Source of the DNA: Hoplostethus atlanticus
Lineage: Eukaryota; Chordata; Actinopteri; Trachichthyiformes; Trachichthyidae
Assembly: GCA_034670405.1 (NCBI GenBank)
Contig: JAXDDX010000055.1
Location: forward strand, 434,001 to 498,000
DNA: 64,000 bases
Reading direction: 5' to 3'
Positions 50,690 to 63,199 of this stretch are shown here, one piece after another (position 1 is the stretch's first letter; every line of letters starts with the position of its first letter). Below the pieces are notes generated by a model. The model was not told where the DNA came from. It searched no databases and saw nothing but the letters and a program-made list of their open reading frames with translations. A program made the translations under genes and the position numbers.

Positions 50690-51040
50690 TAATGAATCAT
50701 ATTCAGTTTGCCTCCATACTCCACAAATCGCTCTTCTCTAGACTCTCCCAATTTAACCACTGCCCTTGTTTATGCCTGAGAAACTGCCTCAGCATCTTAT
50801 TGCCTACTCCTGCTGATGTATTTCTTCGACTACCATCAGACTTTTTAAACTCCTCTCCTCCCCCCTCTACAGCTCAACCGAGGACAACTCAACCGAGGAC
50901 CTCATCGCTTATCACCTAGCGCCCTGCACTTTATTCATTCCCTTTCACATTCATTCATTGCCATTGCCCTGCACTTTATCTACCTTATCCATTCCCTTTC
51001 ACATTCATTCACCCATTCCCATTCTTTAATTCTGTATACT
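50690..51040. other. Possible LINE 3' region with a 35-bp duplication
   Basis: The segment GCCCTGCACTTTAT followed by CATTCCCTTTCACATTCATT occurs twice, starting at 50931 and 50966. The sequence before it has a plus-strand frame ending TTIRLFKLL, loosely like the C-terminal tail of some fish LINE proteins. This is weak evidence. Confidence 0.3.
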
Positions 51041-51042
51041 GG

Positions 51043-51146
51043 TACCTACCTACCTATCTACCTACCTACCTACCTACCTACCTACCTACCTACCTACCTA
51101 CCTACCTACCTACCTACCTATCTATCTATCTATCTATCTACCTACA
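51043..51146 (+). repeat. TACC/TATC tetranucleotide microsatellite
   Basis: About 100 bases consist of CTAC units followed by CTAT units. It lies immediately beyond the downstream (minus-strand 3') limit of the LINE fragment. Confidence 0.95.
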
Positions 51147-51164
51147 TACAGGTTGCCCTACACA

Positions 51165-52992
51165 CAGCCCGTGTTGCACCTACAATGTCTGAGTGCTGCC
51201 TGTGCTCGCTGCACTACCTCTTTTGGATTCCACTGCCCTGTTTTAGCTGTGGGTGCTACCCTCCTAACCATTGGATCCTTTGACTGGGTCGGAGTCATTT
51301 CCTTGGCACACTTGTACTCCTGTCAGGCTAGATAACGGTAATTCTAAGATGCCTTTCCCGTACAAAGCCACACTGCTTAGACCGCGTGGGACTCAAAGCC
51401 ATTTTTCGAATGAATGAGCTAACCAACCTTTCTAGCTTTTCTACCTTTTGATAAGAGAACCTCACACGCTGTCAACGGCCACATCAGCCGAGGCAACAAT
51501 CCAAACTGCAGGCACCACAATTTGAATTTTCCCTGACTTGTCTATACCTGTAATGCCTCATATCGCCTCCTGCCTCAACTCCTGAAATTGATCCTCATCA
51601 CTATAGGCTTGCATTGTACCATCTTCCGAAGCTTTTGACAGGTTTCACTGTTGGAAACACTTCATCTTTAAAGAAACACAACGTTCCTTCCCTTTGACGA
51701 TAGAGATACTCCTTGATTGTTCAGTAACCTGGTACAGGGAGCTATCCAAGTTGTAGTCGTCCTATCAGCCATATATACCCTGAGTGTAGTATCCTCTGCT
51801 GTTGTAGAACAGAGTTGAATGTCTAGAAAGTAAGCTTTAACTAACTTCTTTATAATATCTGTACTGGTACTGAGCCCAAAGCATTGGCCAGATCCAAGAA
51901 TACAACGCAAAGATCTCTTTTCTCGCACCTAGCCGGTATGCTCTAAGCACCCAGAAAAGCCTGGAACTCCAGCTTTTTGCACAGACGTGTCAATTGGCCT
52001 ATTCTTTTCTAACTAACTAGACCGCCTCCTCCTGGAAATCCTCCCTGCTCTAATAACGTGCTTCGTCCAGGCTGACTTCATAAGCTTCCTGAAGAACCTC
52101 AGCACATCTGATGCATTGTATAATCAATAGCGGACTCCATTCGGCCCCGGGGCTGAAGATCTCTTCCCTTGCATCTATGTGCACCTTTTCCAAATAGTCC
52201 TCAAGCTCCTGCTTTGTTGCTCTCAGGTTATCACTTCTCTGCTTGTTAAATAATGTTTTCACAAATCTAAATGGGTCCTTGAAAAATGCTATCCTGACTC
52301 GCTCTTTTTTCCCTGTTTTTTCCTAATATTCTCTGCTCTCCTTAATGCTGCCAATCCCTTCTTCACATCCTTCACTGCCTGCAATATATTTATGCCTTGT
52401 TTCTCATCTTCTGTAGCCTTCCTCCACCGCATCCTAAGCTGCCTTCTGTCTATCTCTTGTTGTCGCCCTGGATTTAACTACCTCGCCGCCTGCCGTCTTC
52501 CTTCTCTCGAAGACGCCGAACCTTTCTGATCCGTACTCGTAAATAATATCCAACAATTTTTTCTAACTTACTCTCAGCAGTTCCTTTAAGCTTGTCTAAC
52601 ACCCTAATCAAGTCACTATTAATAATTTTCCATTTCGTGCTTTCAGCAGCCCCTGGCCATTTAACTCTAGGCTTCTGAGCACTAATCTTTTTCTTTTTTG
52701 GCTGGCTAGCCTCTCTGCCTTCCTCGGTGCTAGAATGTGCTTCCACAGCAGGGGTGCTGATGTCCTGTGGACCTTGGTTTACTTCCTGCTGCTGGACTTC
52801 ACCCGACTGACTTGACGTACTTCTTAGGAAATAGTTATCAATGCGGGGTCCCTGCACTCCCTCTACCAAGCACCTCTTCCTCCCTTGGTGTATTCTATAA
52901 AGGCCCTTTGAGTTTGTTACTTTCTGCCAGCCGCACAAGCAAACCTGAAGCTTCTTTCCGTCTAGCTCTGAAATAATGGCTTCCATTGACAT
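51165..52992 (-). mobile_element. Truncated non-LTR retrotransposon with zinc-finger N-terminus
   Basis: The minus strand carries a nearly continuous but frame-broken polyprotein. From the N-terminus it has a zinc-finger-like C-x-C...H-x5-C start (CLCGWQKV, then IHQGRKRC), RIDNYFLRS and a basic region. It then has PRVKWPGAAESTKW and IIYEYGSERFGVFERR near 52510-52555 after a frameshift, followed by AFFKDPFRFVKTLFNKQ near 52245-52295. Later come KPVKSFGRWYNA near 51615-51650, VEKLERLVSSFIRKWL near 51393-51440, LELPLSSL near 51320 and AQAALRH near 51190. I recognise this as a known fish LINE type but am unsure of the clade; R2/NeSL/Hero-like is possible. Most of the catalytic reverse transcriptase is deleted. 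Confidence 0.78.
52474..52992 (-). pseudogene. LINE ORF N-terminal fragment, 172 codons
   Basis: This is the longest surviving open frame of the LINE. It starts MSMEAIISELDGKKL and includes the zinc-finger-like CLCGWQKV...IHQGRKRC segment and an acidic/Ser-rich linker. A Lys-rich patch (PKKKK) precedes PRVKWPGAAESTKW. Its last 30 residues are out of frame; the expected sequence continues in another frame at about 52555. It could still encode a short DNA-binding peptide, but expression is not indicated. Confidence 0.7.
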
Positions 52993-53099
52993 GCTCTCCC
53001 CACTCAGTCATATCCGTCTTCTTTAAATAAAAGAATGAGAAAAATCCAACTCCTTTTCTTACCCTTTATAGCCAAAAATAGTTGGCAGCGCTCGCTCAC

Positions 53100-53290
53100 T
53101 GCTGTTTAGGACACAGTTTGTATTTCACTCTCAAGGTTTGATTAGTCACTATCTGTGCCAGTGTCCATACCTGACAGTAGGATTTCATTTGGACAAATAG
53201 GGTGAATTACAGCATCTCAATTAATGGCCCGCTCTTCTCTATTTAACTTTAGCCTACTAGTTTAATTACATGCAGTGAAACTTCTCCCCA
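53100..53290 (+). repeat. Dispersed repeat family C, copy 2
   Basis: The words GACAGTAGGATTTCATTTGG, ACAAATAGGGTGAATTACAG, CATCTCAATT and CCCGCTCTTCTCT match the order and spacing of the copy at 33955-34165. It is clearly diverged. Confidence 0.52.
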
Positions 53291-54409
53291 ATACTACATA
53301 TTGCTCTTCATATATACATTCAACATCCAATTTTTCTATCTCTGTTTTTCCCTATTGCACATATTTAGCCCAAGGCTGTCCTTACCCCCGGGCTAAGAGT
53401 GGCCTTGGGCAAATGTAACCCCGTTTTGCTTTACATTCGCTTGGCTCTGCTCTCCCTAACTCTGAAAAGTTGGAGCTGAACTTTAGTGCAGAGTGCAGCT
53501 AGCTGCCTAAAATTGGGAATAACACTTTTAGATTGGCTAGTGTGTTAGCCCGGGGCTGCTAGCCAAGATAACCCGAGGTTTATGGGACAGGTAATCCAGG
53601 CCCGAGTCACGTAATATCTGGTGTGAAAAGCCTTATCGTACAGTATGTGAATGTGTTAAATGAGTCACTGCAGTTAGCAGGAAATCAAATAGAGCAAGAA
53701 AAAAAGGACTCAAAATCACTGATAACCTGCAGACCAAGGCCATATCTGCACTTAGAATGAGTTTGATTTTGCTTTTGACGAAGCTTATAATCTCTATAGT
53801 GTGCTTCAGCTTTAGTTCACCAGCTGTAGAGCTAAAGATAGATCTGAAGCCAGAATATGCACCTTTACATAACAATATCAACTTTTTGAATTTGATACCA
53901 GATGTGAAACACATATTTTGCCATATCTAATGCCTAAGAACCCTTAATTAAAACTGTGTGTGTCTGTAATAACTATATTGCCCTACTCCATCCCTCATGA
54001 CAGCAGACTGAACTTGTACCACCTCACTTTTTTTCTGCAGAGATTTAGTCCATGTCCTCATAAATTTTGCAACTGTCTCTTTGGCTATACTTAGCCAGTT
54101 GAATCATGCATCTTGTGCAACAGATGTTTTTTCCGACCTGGTTAAATGGATTATTATATGTACTATGGCTTGACTGAAGCAGTGTGGGTGGCGAGGTATT
54201 CATTCTTGGTATCATCTCTTTTGCCCTATTATCTGATTGTTGCAGTAAATGGGTCAAAAAAAAAAAAAAAAAAAGAACAATGTGTTTCTGAGAATGTTTC
54301 ATGAATCCGTGTAAGATGATGATACAGTTTTTGAAACATAACTGTGACACGAGCAAATCTAGGTTGCAAGTCTTGCCTTGCCTTTAGACATTCTTACCGG
54401 CATTTGTAC

Positions 54410-54565
54410 TGTTTAAAATGTCCATTTAAGGCATTTAGCTGATAGCATTCACTTGGGCCCATGAGGTTTGCACACAGGCATGTATTCAGTGCTTTTTCAC
54501 CATAACTAAGCACTCACATACGCCACAGAGAGGTTTCGAAGCCTGACTGTCTATACAGGTGGTGT
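54410..54565 (-). mobile_element. SINE fragment, reverse orientation
   Basis: The complement reads GCTATCAGCTAAATGCCTTA near the left edge, the typical 3' tail of tRNA-derived fish SINEs. The expected tRNA-like head should lie near 54530-54565, where TTTCGAAGCC is a degenerate B-box candidate. The body is diverged. Confidence 0.5.
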
Positions 54566-55469
54566 TACTTCAACCAGATGGCGTTTCTCATTTTCCCAGC
54601 GGTGTTATTTGTTCTTTAAGTGGGGGATTTTCTAATCCACCGAGGCGTTGCACCTGTTGGCACGCAGCTAGAGCTGTGTGTTTTTGTTTGCGTTTTGTTT
54701 TAGTTACATTAGCCAGCATCGCTCTTTTGCAAAAACCCTTTCCAAAAGAGCCCCTTTCTCTCTGAGCCCATCCCCCTACAGTGGCAGCACAGTGAAGCCG
54801 TTATTTAGAGTGGCCACGAGGGGCTTGTTTTTTGACTGTAATCATATCATCATTTTTCAGGGGGTGCAGTAAACAGAGTGATTTAGAGGCCATAACGGCT
54901 CTCTGATGTACCGCGGTGACAACGGTATGCATCAGACAACAAAAACTAATGAACGGAGCCGAGCGGAGCTGAAGGCGATTTTATTTGCAGGCAGACGATT
55001 CCATAATTCATTTCTGAGATCAATCAGTGCACCGGGCACAGTCCCATATCAAACAGCTGAATCGTTTAGCATTAGAGCAGGATAAATTAGCTCTTAAGGA
55101 CATGGGCACACAAATTGGATGCCGCTTATCTCCAGGTACATCGGCGCCATTGGTTCCAATAGTAAGTCATGACAGATGAGGGTGTCTCCTCCCGATAATG
55201 AGATTAATAGAGCATTTACAGTTGTTATTCCTTTCTGTCTATATTTACACCTCATATTTAAGTGCCGAGGGCTTCGATCTGTTTTGTTTGATTATCTCTC
55301 AAAGAGAAAAATTCACTTCACTCGCGTTTGTCTATTCTGGGGATTGAAACGTCTGTTTTTTGTTTTTTTTAATTGATTTATCCAGAGAAGGTTGGCTGAG
55401 CAGGTATGTTCTTTTCCAGCTTCACGTTCATACAGTTACACACATTCATGCCTGGGAGCTGCCCAGTAC

Positions 55470-55590
55470 AACCACAGTCTTCTACTGTTGAGCTGCTGGG
55501 AGCTGCCCAGAAGGTGGCTAGTGAGCAGCACCACTGTAGCAGTTGGGGATTAACTGTCTTGCTCAAGGGCACCTCAACTAGGTGTTATGG
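55470..55590 (-). mobile_element. SINE-body fragment, reverse orientation
   Basis: The complement of TTGCTCAAGGGCACCTCAAC gives the common fish SINE segment GTGCCCTTGAGCAA, followed by AGACAGTTAATCCCCAACTG and TGCTGCTCACTAGC. It is related to the SINE body at 14640-14880. Confidence 0.5.
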
Positions 55591-58430
55591 GAGGAGAGAA
55601 TCTGTAATCATAATCTTAAATCATTCACTCTGTCCTCCCAGATTATTATATCATTTTGATATTACACCAACTCCATACTTGCTGTAACTGTTGGCAAGTA
55701 GCAACGGATTTCATTTTTCTTTAGTTTGAGGCCGACTCAGCTGGGACCGAGATCCCTCACTGAATCGCTACGTTTCAGTCATGCAGCGATTTTCTGTGAT
55801 GCTTGAATATCAGTTAGGAGCTTACAGATGCAACCTACTGTACGGCTGGAAGTCTGGGGAGGTGTTTTACATCTGACCTATAACACAGTGTCGTAGGGCA
55901 AAAAAAACCTCCAGGTTCATAACGATGAAACCAAGCAACAAGAAATTCACAAAAGAAACATTTTTGGCAGGCTGGCTGAATTAATAGACATACAACTGCC
56001 TCGGGGCAGGCTAGATATCAGGCTAAACCACAGTTGAAGCTTAATCGGTACTCCCGTAACACTGATCCAACTGAAACGCAATGATTTTCAAACAAGGTTC
56101 CGCCATCCTAATGTTCAACACTATTACCCTAGACCCTACACTATCAGACATAAAATGTAACGTTAATAGAAAATAAAAAATATAAAATGATGTAGGCTGT
56201 ATCGGGGATACAGTCACGGTTCAGAGCGTTGTTAGGCAACCCCATTTAACCATGAGTGTCCAGCGAGACCTCAAGTGCCGTATTGCTTTTAGAAAACGGT
56301 TACAACTTACAGAAATTATTTGATGACACAATATTATTTTATTTTCTAAATTATTTTTATTTAACAAATTCATTGAAATAATAAATTATCTTGAATATAT
56401 TTCAAGATGTTTCCACGGTTGCTAGGAGACGCATTCACTGTTTCTGTATGGGATTTACTGTAGAACGTGCTTTCAACCGATCAATTTCCAGGACGGAAAC
56501 AACCGATTTCATAAAAATATAATAAAAGTAAGAACCAGCCCGAACAGCTCAGTCAGTAGAGCATGAGACTCTCAGTCTTAAGGTTGTGAGTTCGATCCCC
56601 ATATAGGGTCCAGTACTGTACGATGATTGTAATGTAGTAAGATGAAACCTTACGTACAGCCTTTACTACATCGTTTATGGCGATAGATAGTACATTGACA
56701 GTCTTGAGGTTTCATATATGGCATGGTTTCATTTATAATATTTTTAGCACAGCTTTTCAGTTCTTTAATATTGTTGAACACATGATATTTAATAAGGTCT
56801 ATACAATTTGTTCGTTTTGAATTCAACAATTACTTACGCATTCAATCTAGCAGCAATTCGTTGCCAATCTTTCTCTCTCCCTTTATTTATGGCAATCGTA
56901 TTTCCCTTTTCATTGTAATATGGCTGAATTCTCCATAGACCTCCACTAAAAGTCGCTGTTCAGTGGCCGTGAACATTGCGGCTCTGTCTTTACCGTCATT
57001 TTTCGCCATGATGAATCGATCAGATCCATGATCGACCTCTCGGGCTGCTTAAATAAACGGTGTATAAATGTGCACGCGCAATTATCTGGCTTGCTTGGGC
57101 CTGGCTCGGTTTAGCCCGATCACGGTAGCTTGACTTGGGCTTCGTGGAACCAGTCTAATTGGTTTAGGTGTGTTATGTTCAGGATTCTAAACAGCACAGA
57201 TGTGTTCATGACCCCGTCTAGGTGCTGGGTCAATGTGAATCAGCAGAAAGCTGATAAAACCTGTACACACTTTCGCGTGTGTGTGACAAAAACTCACAGG
57301 CATTTTGATCTGACATGCATTTCGGTCAGGTAACCATGACGTGTACTCCCTCATACATGCATCGATATTCTCAGAATTGCCCGGGTTAATTCACACTTAT
57401 TTTAATACTTCTCTGCATAAGACATTTCACTGTCAATCACCGGCGCCAGTAATTTTCCACTGTCAGCTCTGTCCTTGTACTGTAACCTTACCCTCATATC
57501 ACTTTCAGAATGATCTCATTTGACATTTCAACCTGAAGTTGGGGATAATTACATCAAATATTTATGATCACCAAAAGTAAAAGGATTTTTCTAAGATTAT
57601 TTCTCAGCAGGCCGACAGCGGTGCAAAGGACATGAAAACACGCCATTACCCTCTGTTCAAGGGACATAGCCCTGTGATACAGAGTTACTCTCAGGACACT
57701 TATCAAAAAGACGGGTGTCCTGGTGGCTTTGTTACCTAAGGCAAGGTCCCACATAACTGCAACCTTTGTCACGTGTCATCCACTCTCTCCTCACCTTTTC
57801 CTGTATCTCTCTATTGTCTCTCTATTATCCAATAAAATCAAAATGCCCAAAAGATAATCTTTAAAAAAGACAAGAGATGTGTCTTTTCTCTCTCTGACTT
57901 ATGTCTTGGAAGATAGCAGGAGCATCAAGCTGACAAAAGTTCCCCCACTGACTGCTTTTAAAGCACAAGGACATTCCCTGCCTTGGGTGGAAAAACTGAA
58001 AAACTAATCTCTGAGCGATATCGGACAGCTTCCAGGCGTTCATCAAGGTGAATTGAAGGGCGATAGATAGTGGCTGAGTGTGTTACATCTTAGTCAACCG
58101 TCTTCGATTTCACACGCTGAGTGTAATTACTCTTGAAAGGCAAGCAAGTCACATTATCTGCGCTCCCTATACTCAACGGAAGATAAATGAGTGTCAGCAG
58201 TCATTTTCATCAGTTGGATACATGAGATAAGAGGCACAGCACCATCTCTGGTACAGCTCAAAAAATACTGCGTCCTGTTTGCAAGCTTATAAGCTCAATA
58301 AATGCTGCGGTTAATGGATGTAAACAGAAATGCCATGTGATGTCACCACAGTTATCTTTTGCCATAATTTTGCAATTAGAGTGACCTTACCCAGCAACAT
58401 TGAATAGATGCTGATAGGACGGCCTGCACC
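55591..58430. other. Intergenic DNA, no protein gene seen
   Basis: Apart from the tRNA-like sequence, the stretch is unremarkable. It is AT-rich around 56320-56410. No exon signature or clear repeat family was recognised. Confidence 0.65.
56538..56610 (+). pseudogene. tRNA-Lys-like sequence with CTC anticodon
   Basis: The order GCCCGAACAGCTCAGTCAGT, AGAGCATGAGA, CTCTCAG, TCTTA and GTTCGATCCCC matches vertebrate tRNA-Lys closely. The anticodon stem pairs (TGAGA with TCTTA). The loop is CTCTCAG, so positions 56571-56573 read CTC (Glu) rather than CTT (Lys). The acceptor stem has two mismatches and a G-U, and the T stem has one mismatch. It is probably a tRNA pseudogene or a SINE head; both internal promoter boxes look usable. 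Confidence 0.75.
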
Positions 58431-58544
58431 AATGCTGAAAACCTGTTTAAATATAAACGCTAAAATGGAAATTGAGTCAGTAACACTTACACAAATAAAC
58501 ATGAATTATTACACTGACAAATGCATGAATCACCATGAATCACA

Positions 58545-58880
58545 GCGAGTCACCCATGCATTTGTCACATCCCGCTTAGATTACTGCAACTCACTGTACT
58601 CCGGCATCAGTGTTCGCCTCTCTTCACTATGGAGAAGATCTTACGGTTTGTGTGCAAAGCCCTACATGGTCTGGCTCCCCTCTATATTTCAGAAACTCTT
58701 TGCCTCTACCATACAACCAGATCCCTCTGGTCCACTGGCCAAGGTCTTTTGTCTGAACTAAATATAAAACTAGAGGTGATCGTACTTTTTCTTTGGCTGC
58801 CCCAAAAAGTATGGAGCAACCTTCCTCAAAGCACCAGCTCTTCCAAATCAAGTGAAGTCTTTAAATCACAACTGTAAATC
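58545..58880 (+). mobile_element. L2-type LINE C-terminal fragment
   Basis: THAFVTSRLDYCNSLYSGI lies at about 58552-58608. In another frame LRFVCKALHGLAPLYISETL follows near 58638, then a WSNLPQ stretch and a FKSQL end near 58860-58875. This is the conserved C-terminal part of L2-group LINE proteins. The segment between SGI and VCKALHGLAP is deleted, and frames are broken. Confidence 0.82.
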
Positions 58881-59346
58881 TTTACTGTTTGGCATACAAT
58901 TGTGTCTGATTTTCAGCTACCTGAACTTTTGGATGTCTGTGTGTTTTCCAAGTTAGTACCTATAGAAATGCAATCAGCTGTTCTCAGTGTTGCCCAAGAG
59001 CTGATCGAGGACCTCCAATATGTCCACCAGAGACTGAGACTATATACATATCACTCTACATATATGCGTTCGGCATTGTGTGTATTCGAGCAGGAAGAGT
59101 AAAGTTACAGCTGTAGAAGAAAGTGAAATGAGTGATATAAGGTACCAGCACAGCATTGTTCTGCAAGACTGCAAAACAATAATGACACCAATAGCATGAA
59201 CAGATTCTCGGTCTCTCATAACGCACATGCACCAAAAGAAGAAAAAAAAACACCAACGCTGACATTTGATATATTACTGTACGTGACAACTGCGCATCAT
59301 AACCTGCAAGAACAGCGGCCTAACTCCTGATTAGCAATGGTTGGGG

Positions 59347-59479
<133 letters not shown>

Positions 59480-59849
59480 GGCTAATCATGATTTTAGAAA
59501 AGGAGGATCTCCTTTGACTGGCAGGAGACGGACCAAAAACACCCCCTCTCTAATCTGTCTTCTGCCAAACTGTCTTCTGCCGTGGGTGAGCGGTTGCTGT
59601 TCCTCTGGTTCGGGGCAGAAGTAATTACCACCGATGAATGACCTCTGGAGTCATATTGACGTGGAAGCCATTGTTGTTTATCATTTCCTCTACTGATTCA
59701 GAGACCCCCCTGTTTGTTAGAAAGTAATTGAATTCCACCTCCCTTGTAGGATTACTGAGATACATCCAAACTATGCACCTGTATGTCAAACTATTGGTGA
59801 TTCAGTCAAACAAGTTCCCCAGACAGTGGGGGCATTCACGTCTTTACCT

Positions 59850-60420
59850 GTTTCTGTGGTTAAGGCGTTGGCTGGACGAGGGAGAGAATCAGGCTGGTAG
59901 GCTGGTTCTCCCTGCATCCGACACCAGCTGCAGCCAATTGAGGCTAATTGGACACCTGCAGCCTGGAACTGACGTAACCATTTTTTGTGGGTCTTTTCCA
60001 GTAGGGGGCGGGGCTACAGCTAAAGACCAGCTTAATAGAATCATGTTGATTTACAGTGGCCTGATTTATTGTGCTCATAGTGTGTATAAACGACCCGCCG
60101 GCTAGTAAAACTGTATCCGGTTGTTTCATTCATTTCATTAAGTTTTATACAGCAGGTTTTAAGCAGATTGATCCGCTGGTCAGACACCAACATCAGTCAC
60201 ATGTCCCCCGTAGATCATCGGCTCCAGTGCTCTATACCACAGAGCCCTGCTGGTTTTCATTCTAGCCATCTAAAACAGGGACTGTTCTACACCTAGGATG
60301 CAAGCTGAATGCAATGAACCTCCATTAGCTACCTGGTAGGGTAAAAGCCAGCAGTGCTCTGGGCCCGCCCGAGGACCAGGATTGAAAACCACTGCTCTAT
60401 GCTCACACTTTAAGGCACAA
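59850..60420. other. Possible old repeat or LTR-like debris
   Basis: CACCAGCTGCAGCCAATTGA, then GGCTAATTGGACACCTGCAG, and a TATAAACGACC at about 60086 look like parts of a fish LTR. The end of the stretch, GAGGACCAGGATTGAAAACC then ACTG at 60372-60395, is a common dispersed-repeat ending. No terminal repeats could be matched. Confidence 0.3.
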
Positions 60421-61394
60421 TCTAAAAGTCAGGATTGTGAATTCATGCATCAGGCTGAACCTCCGTGAGATGGGGGGAATAATTCATCATCTTTTCACCC
60501 ATAGATCCCAACTTAAGTAATTCATCATGCCATCAATAGTAAATCTCCCCTAATTGGAGGCAGGAACAGTACACTCAGAATCCAATATTCTGATACTTGC
60601 CTTTTTTGTCAGTGCAGGCTCTAGCTGGGGCAGAAGAGGATGAAGAAATGTGCTCTTGGTTTAACTAGAAACTGAATTATGGATAAGATTGGCAGTGTTC
60701 TCCCAATCTACTGTAAGCTCTTCCCAGAGAAATCAAACCTTCCAAAATGAGTCCATCCATCTGGGCCGGCCGACAGATCTGCCAGGCCAGACGAGTAGAG
60801 ATGACCTGATACTGCCTTCCCCATCCTCACTGTGGTGACAGCCACTCTGGCCCTCATACACATGACTAATGGACAGATGAAAAGAAGGTTCTGCAGCCTA
60901 ATGGAATCGCAGGGCAATGCAGTCAGAAATATAACTTCATCACAGAAAAGCCAGCGTTTCTTTTTATGATTTAGTAAGTGAAAGTTTCTGGTGACGTCAG
61001 TAGAGTTAGACCAATATAAAATGAGGAATACGATGCAGTTTGTTTGATTACATATGTAATTGATTGGTTGTCTGTGGGAAGCCCTGAATTGAATTGACTG
61101 CAGCGCTGCTGGCTCCGGTGAGGTGAGGACATACCAAAGAGTTAAGGGTAATATGAGCTGAGTGGGCAGAAATGTAAATAAATGTTGACGCCCCTGAATA
61201 GAAATGGACGGATACATCAAGGAGAAAGATCGCTAATAAAATTGCCCTTGACAGTCGGCATCACTCTCCAGTGTGTAATTCTAACTAGCTAGTAGGGTAA
61301 TCTTGAATATGTTGTCAAATGAATGTGTCAGAGGGGCGTGCACCCCCACCCCCCAGTTTTACAGACACACCCCTTTATTTTATTTTCATTACTC

Positions 61395-62402
61395 TAAGGC
61401 TACACCCCTTGGTTCTACTTCAGTCATAACCTTTAATTTGCTTCTAAGCCAATCAGTTTAAATCTCAATCAGGCAGGTGTTTGCATCATCCAATCATCTA
61501 AGCGTAAGCATTTCCACACCTTCTCTCTAACGCTGGCCCTACGTCAGCCAGCTAGTTAGATTGATAGCTGGCCCACATCAGCCAGTTGATAACGCTGGCC
61601 CTACATCAGCCGGCTAATTGGACTGAACATTGGCCCGACACCCAACTAGTTAGGTTGGTCACTGGCCCTCCATCAGCCAGTTGATAGCATAATTATTCCT
61701 CAAGCTTCTGTTGTCTCTTTCCCTTCTTCACCTGTCAAGAACTTTCTCTTTGAGGGTTTTGTTATTTTGGGGCACTCCTCCCTATAATTGGGCAAATACT
61801 TCAAATGGAGTCTATGCCAAAGTTTCGATCAAGGCTTTGAAACAATAAAGCTTTGAATTCGTAAATCTAGTCTCCCGATTGAAATGAAGCTTAGCGTTCA
61901 GTCAGGGAGGGATTCACTACCTCCTACCTCAGGCTTTAAGGCTACACCTCTTGGTTCTAATTCATAAATGATCCCTCTACCCTTTTATTTTCTACTTACT
62001 GTCCAATCAGTTTAACTCTCAAGAAGGCAGCGCCCCCTTCTGGTTTGCATCATCCAATCATCTAAGCGTAAGCATTTCACTTACACCTGGGAACCAATCC
62101 CCAATGCATTCTTTATTACCTCATTCAGCTGTTTCTGTATCTTGCTGTCATTTCAGTTTCTGATGCTGATGCTGATTCTGCACCCCTCCAGCACCATCCA
62201 TTTGGATAACCAGTGTGGAGATGTATCGCAGCCCCTGGGCGGGGTTTCATTACTTTAGCCCTTTATGGGGTACTCCTCCCCATTGGGCAATAACTTAAAA
62301 TGGAGTCTACACCCATGTTTGATCAAAGCTTTGATTCAATAAAGCTTTGAATCCGTAGACCTAGTCACTCCTCTGGGGTTTCAATGGAAAGATTTAGCTT
62401 TC
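61395..62402 (+). repeat. Tandem duplication of an approximately 490-bp unit
   Basis: TAAGGCTACACC and CTTGGTTCTA begin copy 1 at 61395 and copy 2 at 61937. GTTTGCATCATCCAATCATC, then TAAGCGTAAGCATTTC, is shared. Both end with a stretch containing AATGGAGTCTA, GATCAA...GCTTTGA and CAATAAAGCTTTGAAT (61843 and 62337). Copy 1 has an extra minisatellite. Each copy contains AATAAA, so solo LTRs placed in tandem are one explanation. Confidence 0.75.
61531..61690 (+). repeat. Degenerate minisatellite in duplication copy 1
   Basis: Five related units begin with CTGGCC or TTGGCC near 61533, 61568, 61595, 61630 and 61662. Most continue as CTACATCAGCCAGTTGATA-like sequence. Unit lengths vary between 27 and about 36 bases. 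The array is absent from the second copy. Confidence 0.75.
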
Positions 62403-62454
62403 TATGATCTAAAAGCAGTTTCAGAGCTGTGATTTATTTATTTTTTTATTTAAA

Positions 62455-62545
62455 GGCACAAAGTATCGGCTATCAGTGGCCTGAGTCCAAGAATATCGGT
62501 ATCATTTTTGGCCTCCAAAAACCCATATTGATTGAACCTTTGTCC
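62455..62545 (+). repeat. TATCGG-type repeat fragment
   Basis: AAGTATCGGCTATCAGTGGC, GAATATCGGTATCATTTTTG and GGCCTCCAAAAACCCATATT form the end of a dispersed DNA element, related to 33820-33875 and 63905-63985. Confidence 0.5.
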
Positions 62546-63199
62546 TCAAGGTACATCACGACAGGAACACTATTCAATCCTTTGATGAAGTGACTTTGCA
62601 GAATAAGAACATCGTGAAAACTCTCAATTCTCTGTCGATTTCCAAGTAATCCTTTTAGCAACTGCAGACGGGTTCATAGCTCATCCCCTGATCTATAAGC
62701 ATTTTCTCTTTGATTGGAAAAAGCTTGCTGATAGATGATTATGCATTAATGCAATGTTCTGGGTTGGAACATTTAGATATATTTGGAATAGAATTTCTGC
62801 AGCTGTAATGGGAAAAAAAGAAGAGAAATGGCATCTCATTATGAGCAGGAGATAGCTGCCTCGTATTGTATTGGATTGTCTTCGGCACCCTCTACCAGGA
62901 GTGTAATTCAAAAAGAGATGACCCTAAGAAAAGCATAGATATATTACTTATCTGTGAAGTGATAAACAAAATTCACGGGGCAGATTGGACGCCTGTGCTG
63001 CCCCAGAGATATTGTATTATTATCTCTCTTGAATCCCCCACAACGTTCACATAGGCCCCACTCTAACTTTGAAACTGATTAGTTCAGCAGCACCTAAGGT
63101 TCGACCATCGGGTTTTTTTTAATAGTGAATACTTTTAATACGATTTTTTCCAAACAAAAGTGACAAAGTTCTGTACAGTAGCGAGATGAGTTAACAGGT

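Noticed and set aside
60708..61220. 170-codon minus-strand open frame downstream of zmat4
   Set aside because: No family motif, no supporting splice or promoter context, and its residue composition looks random.
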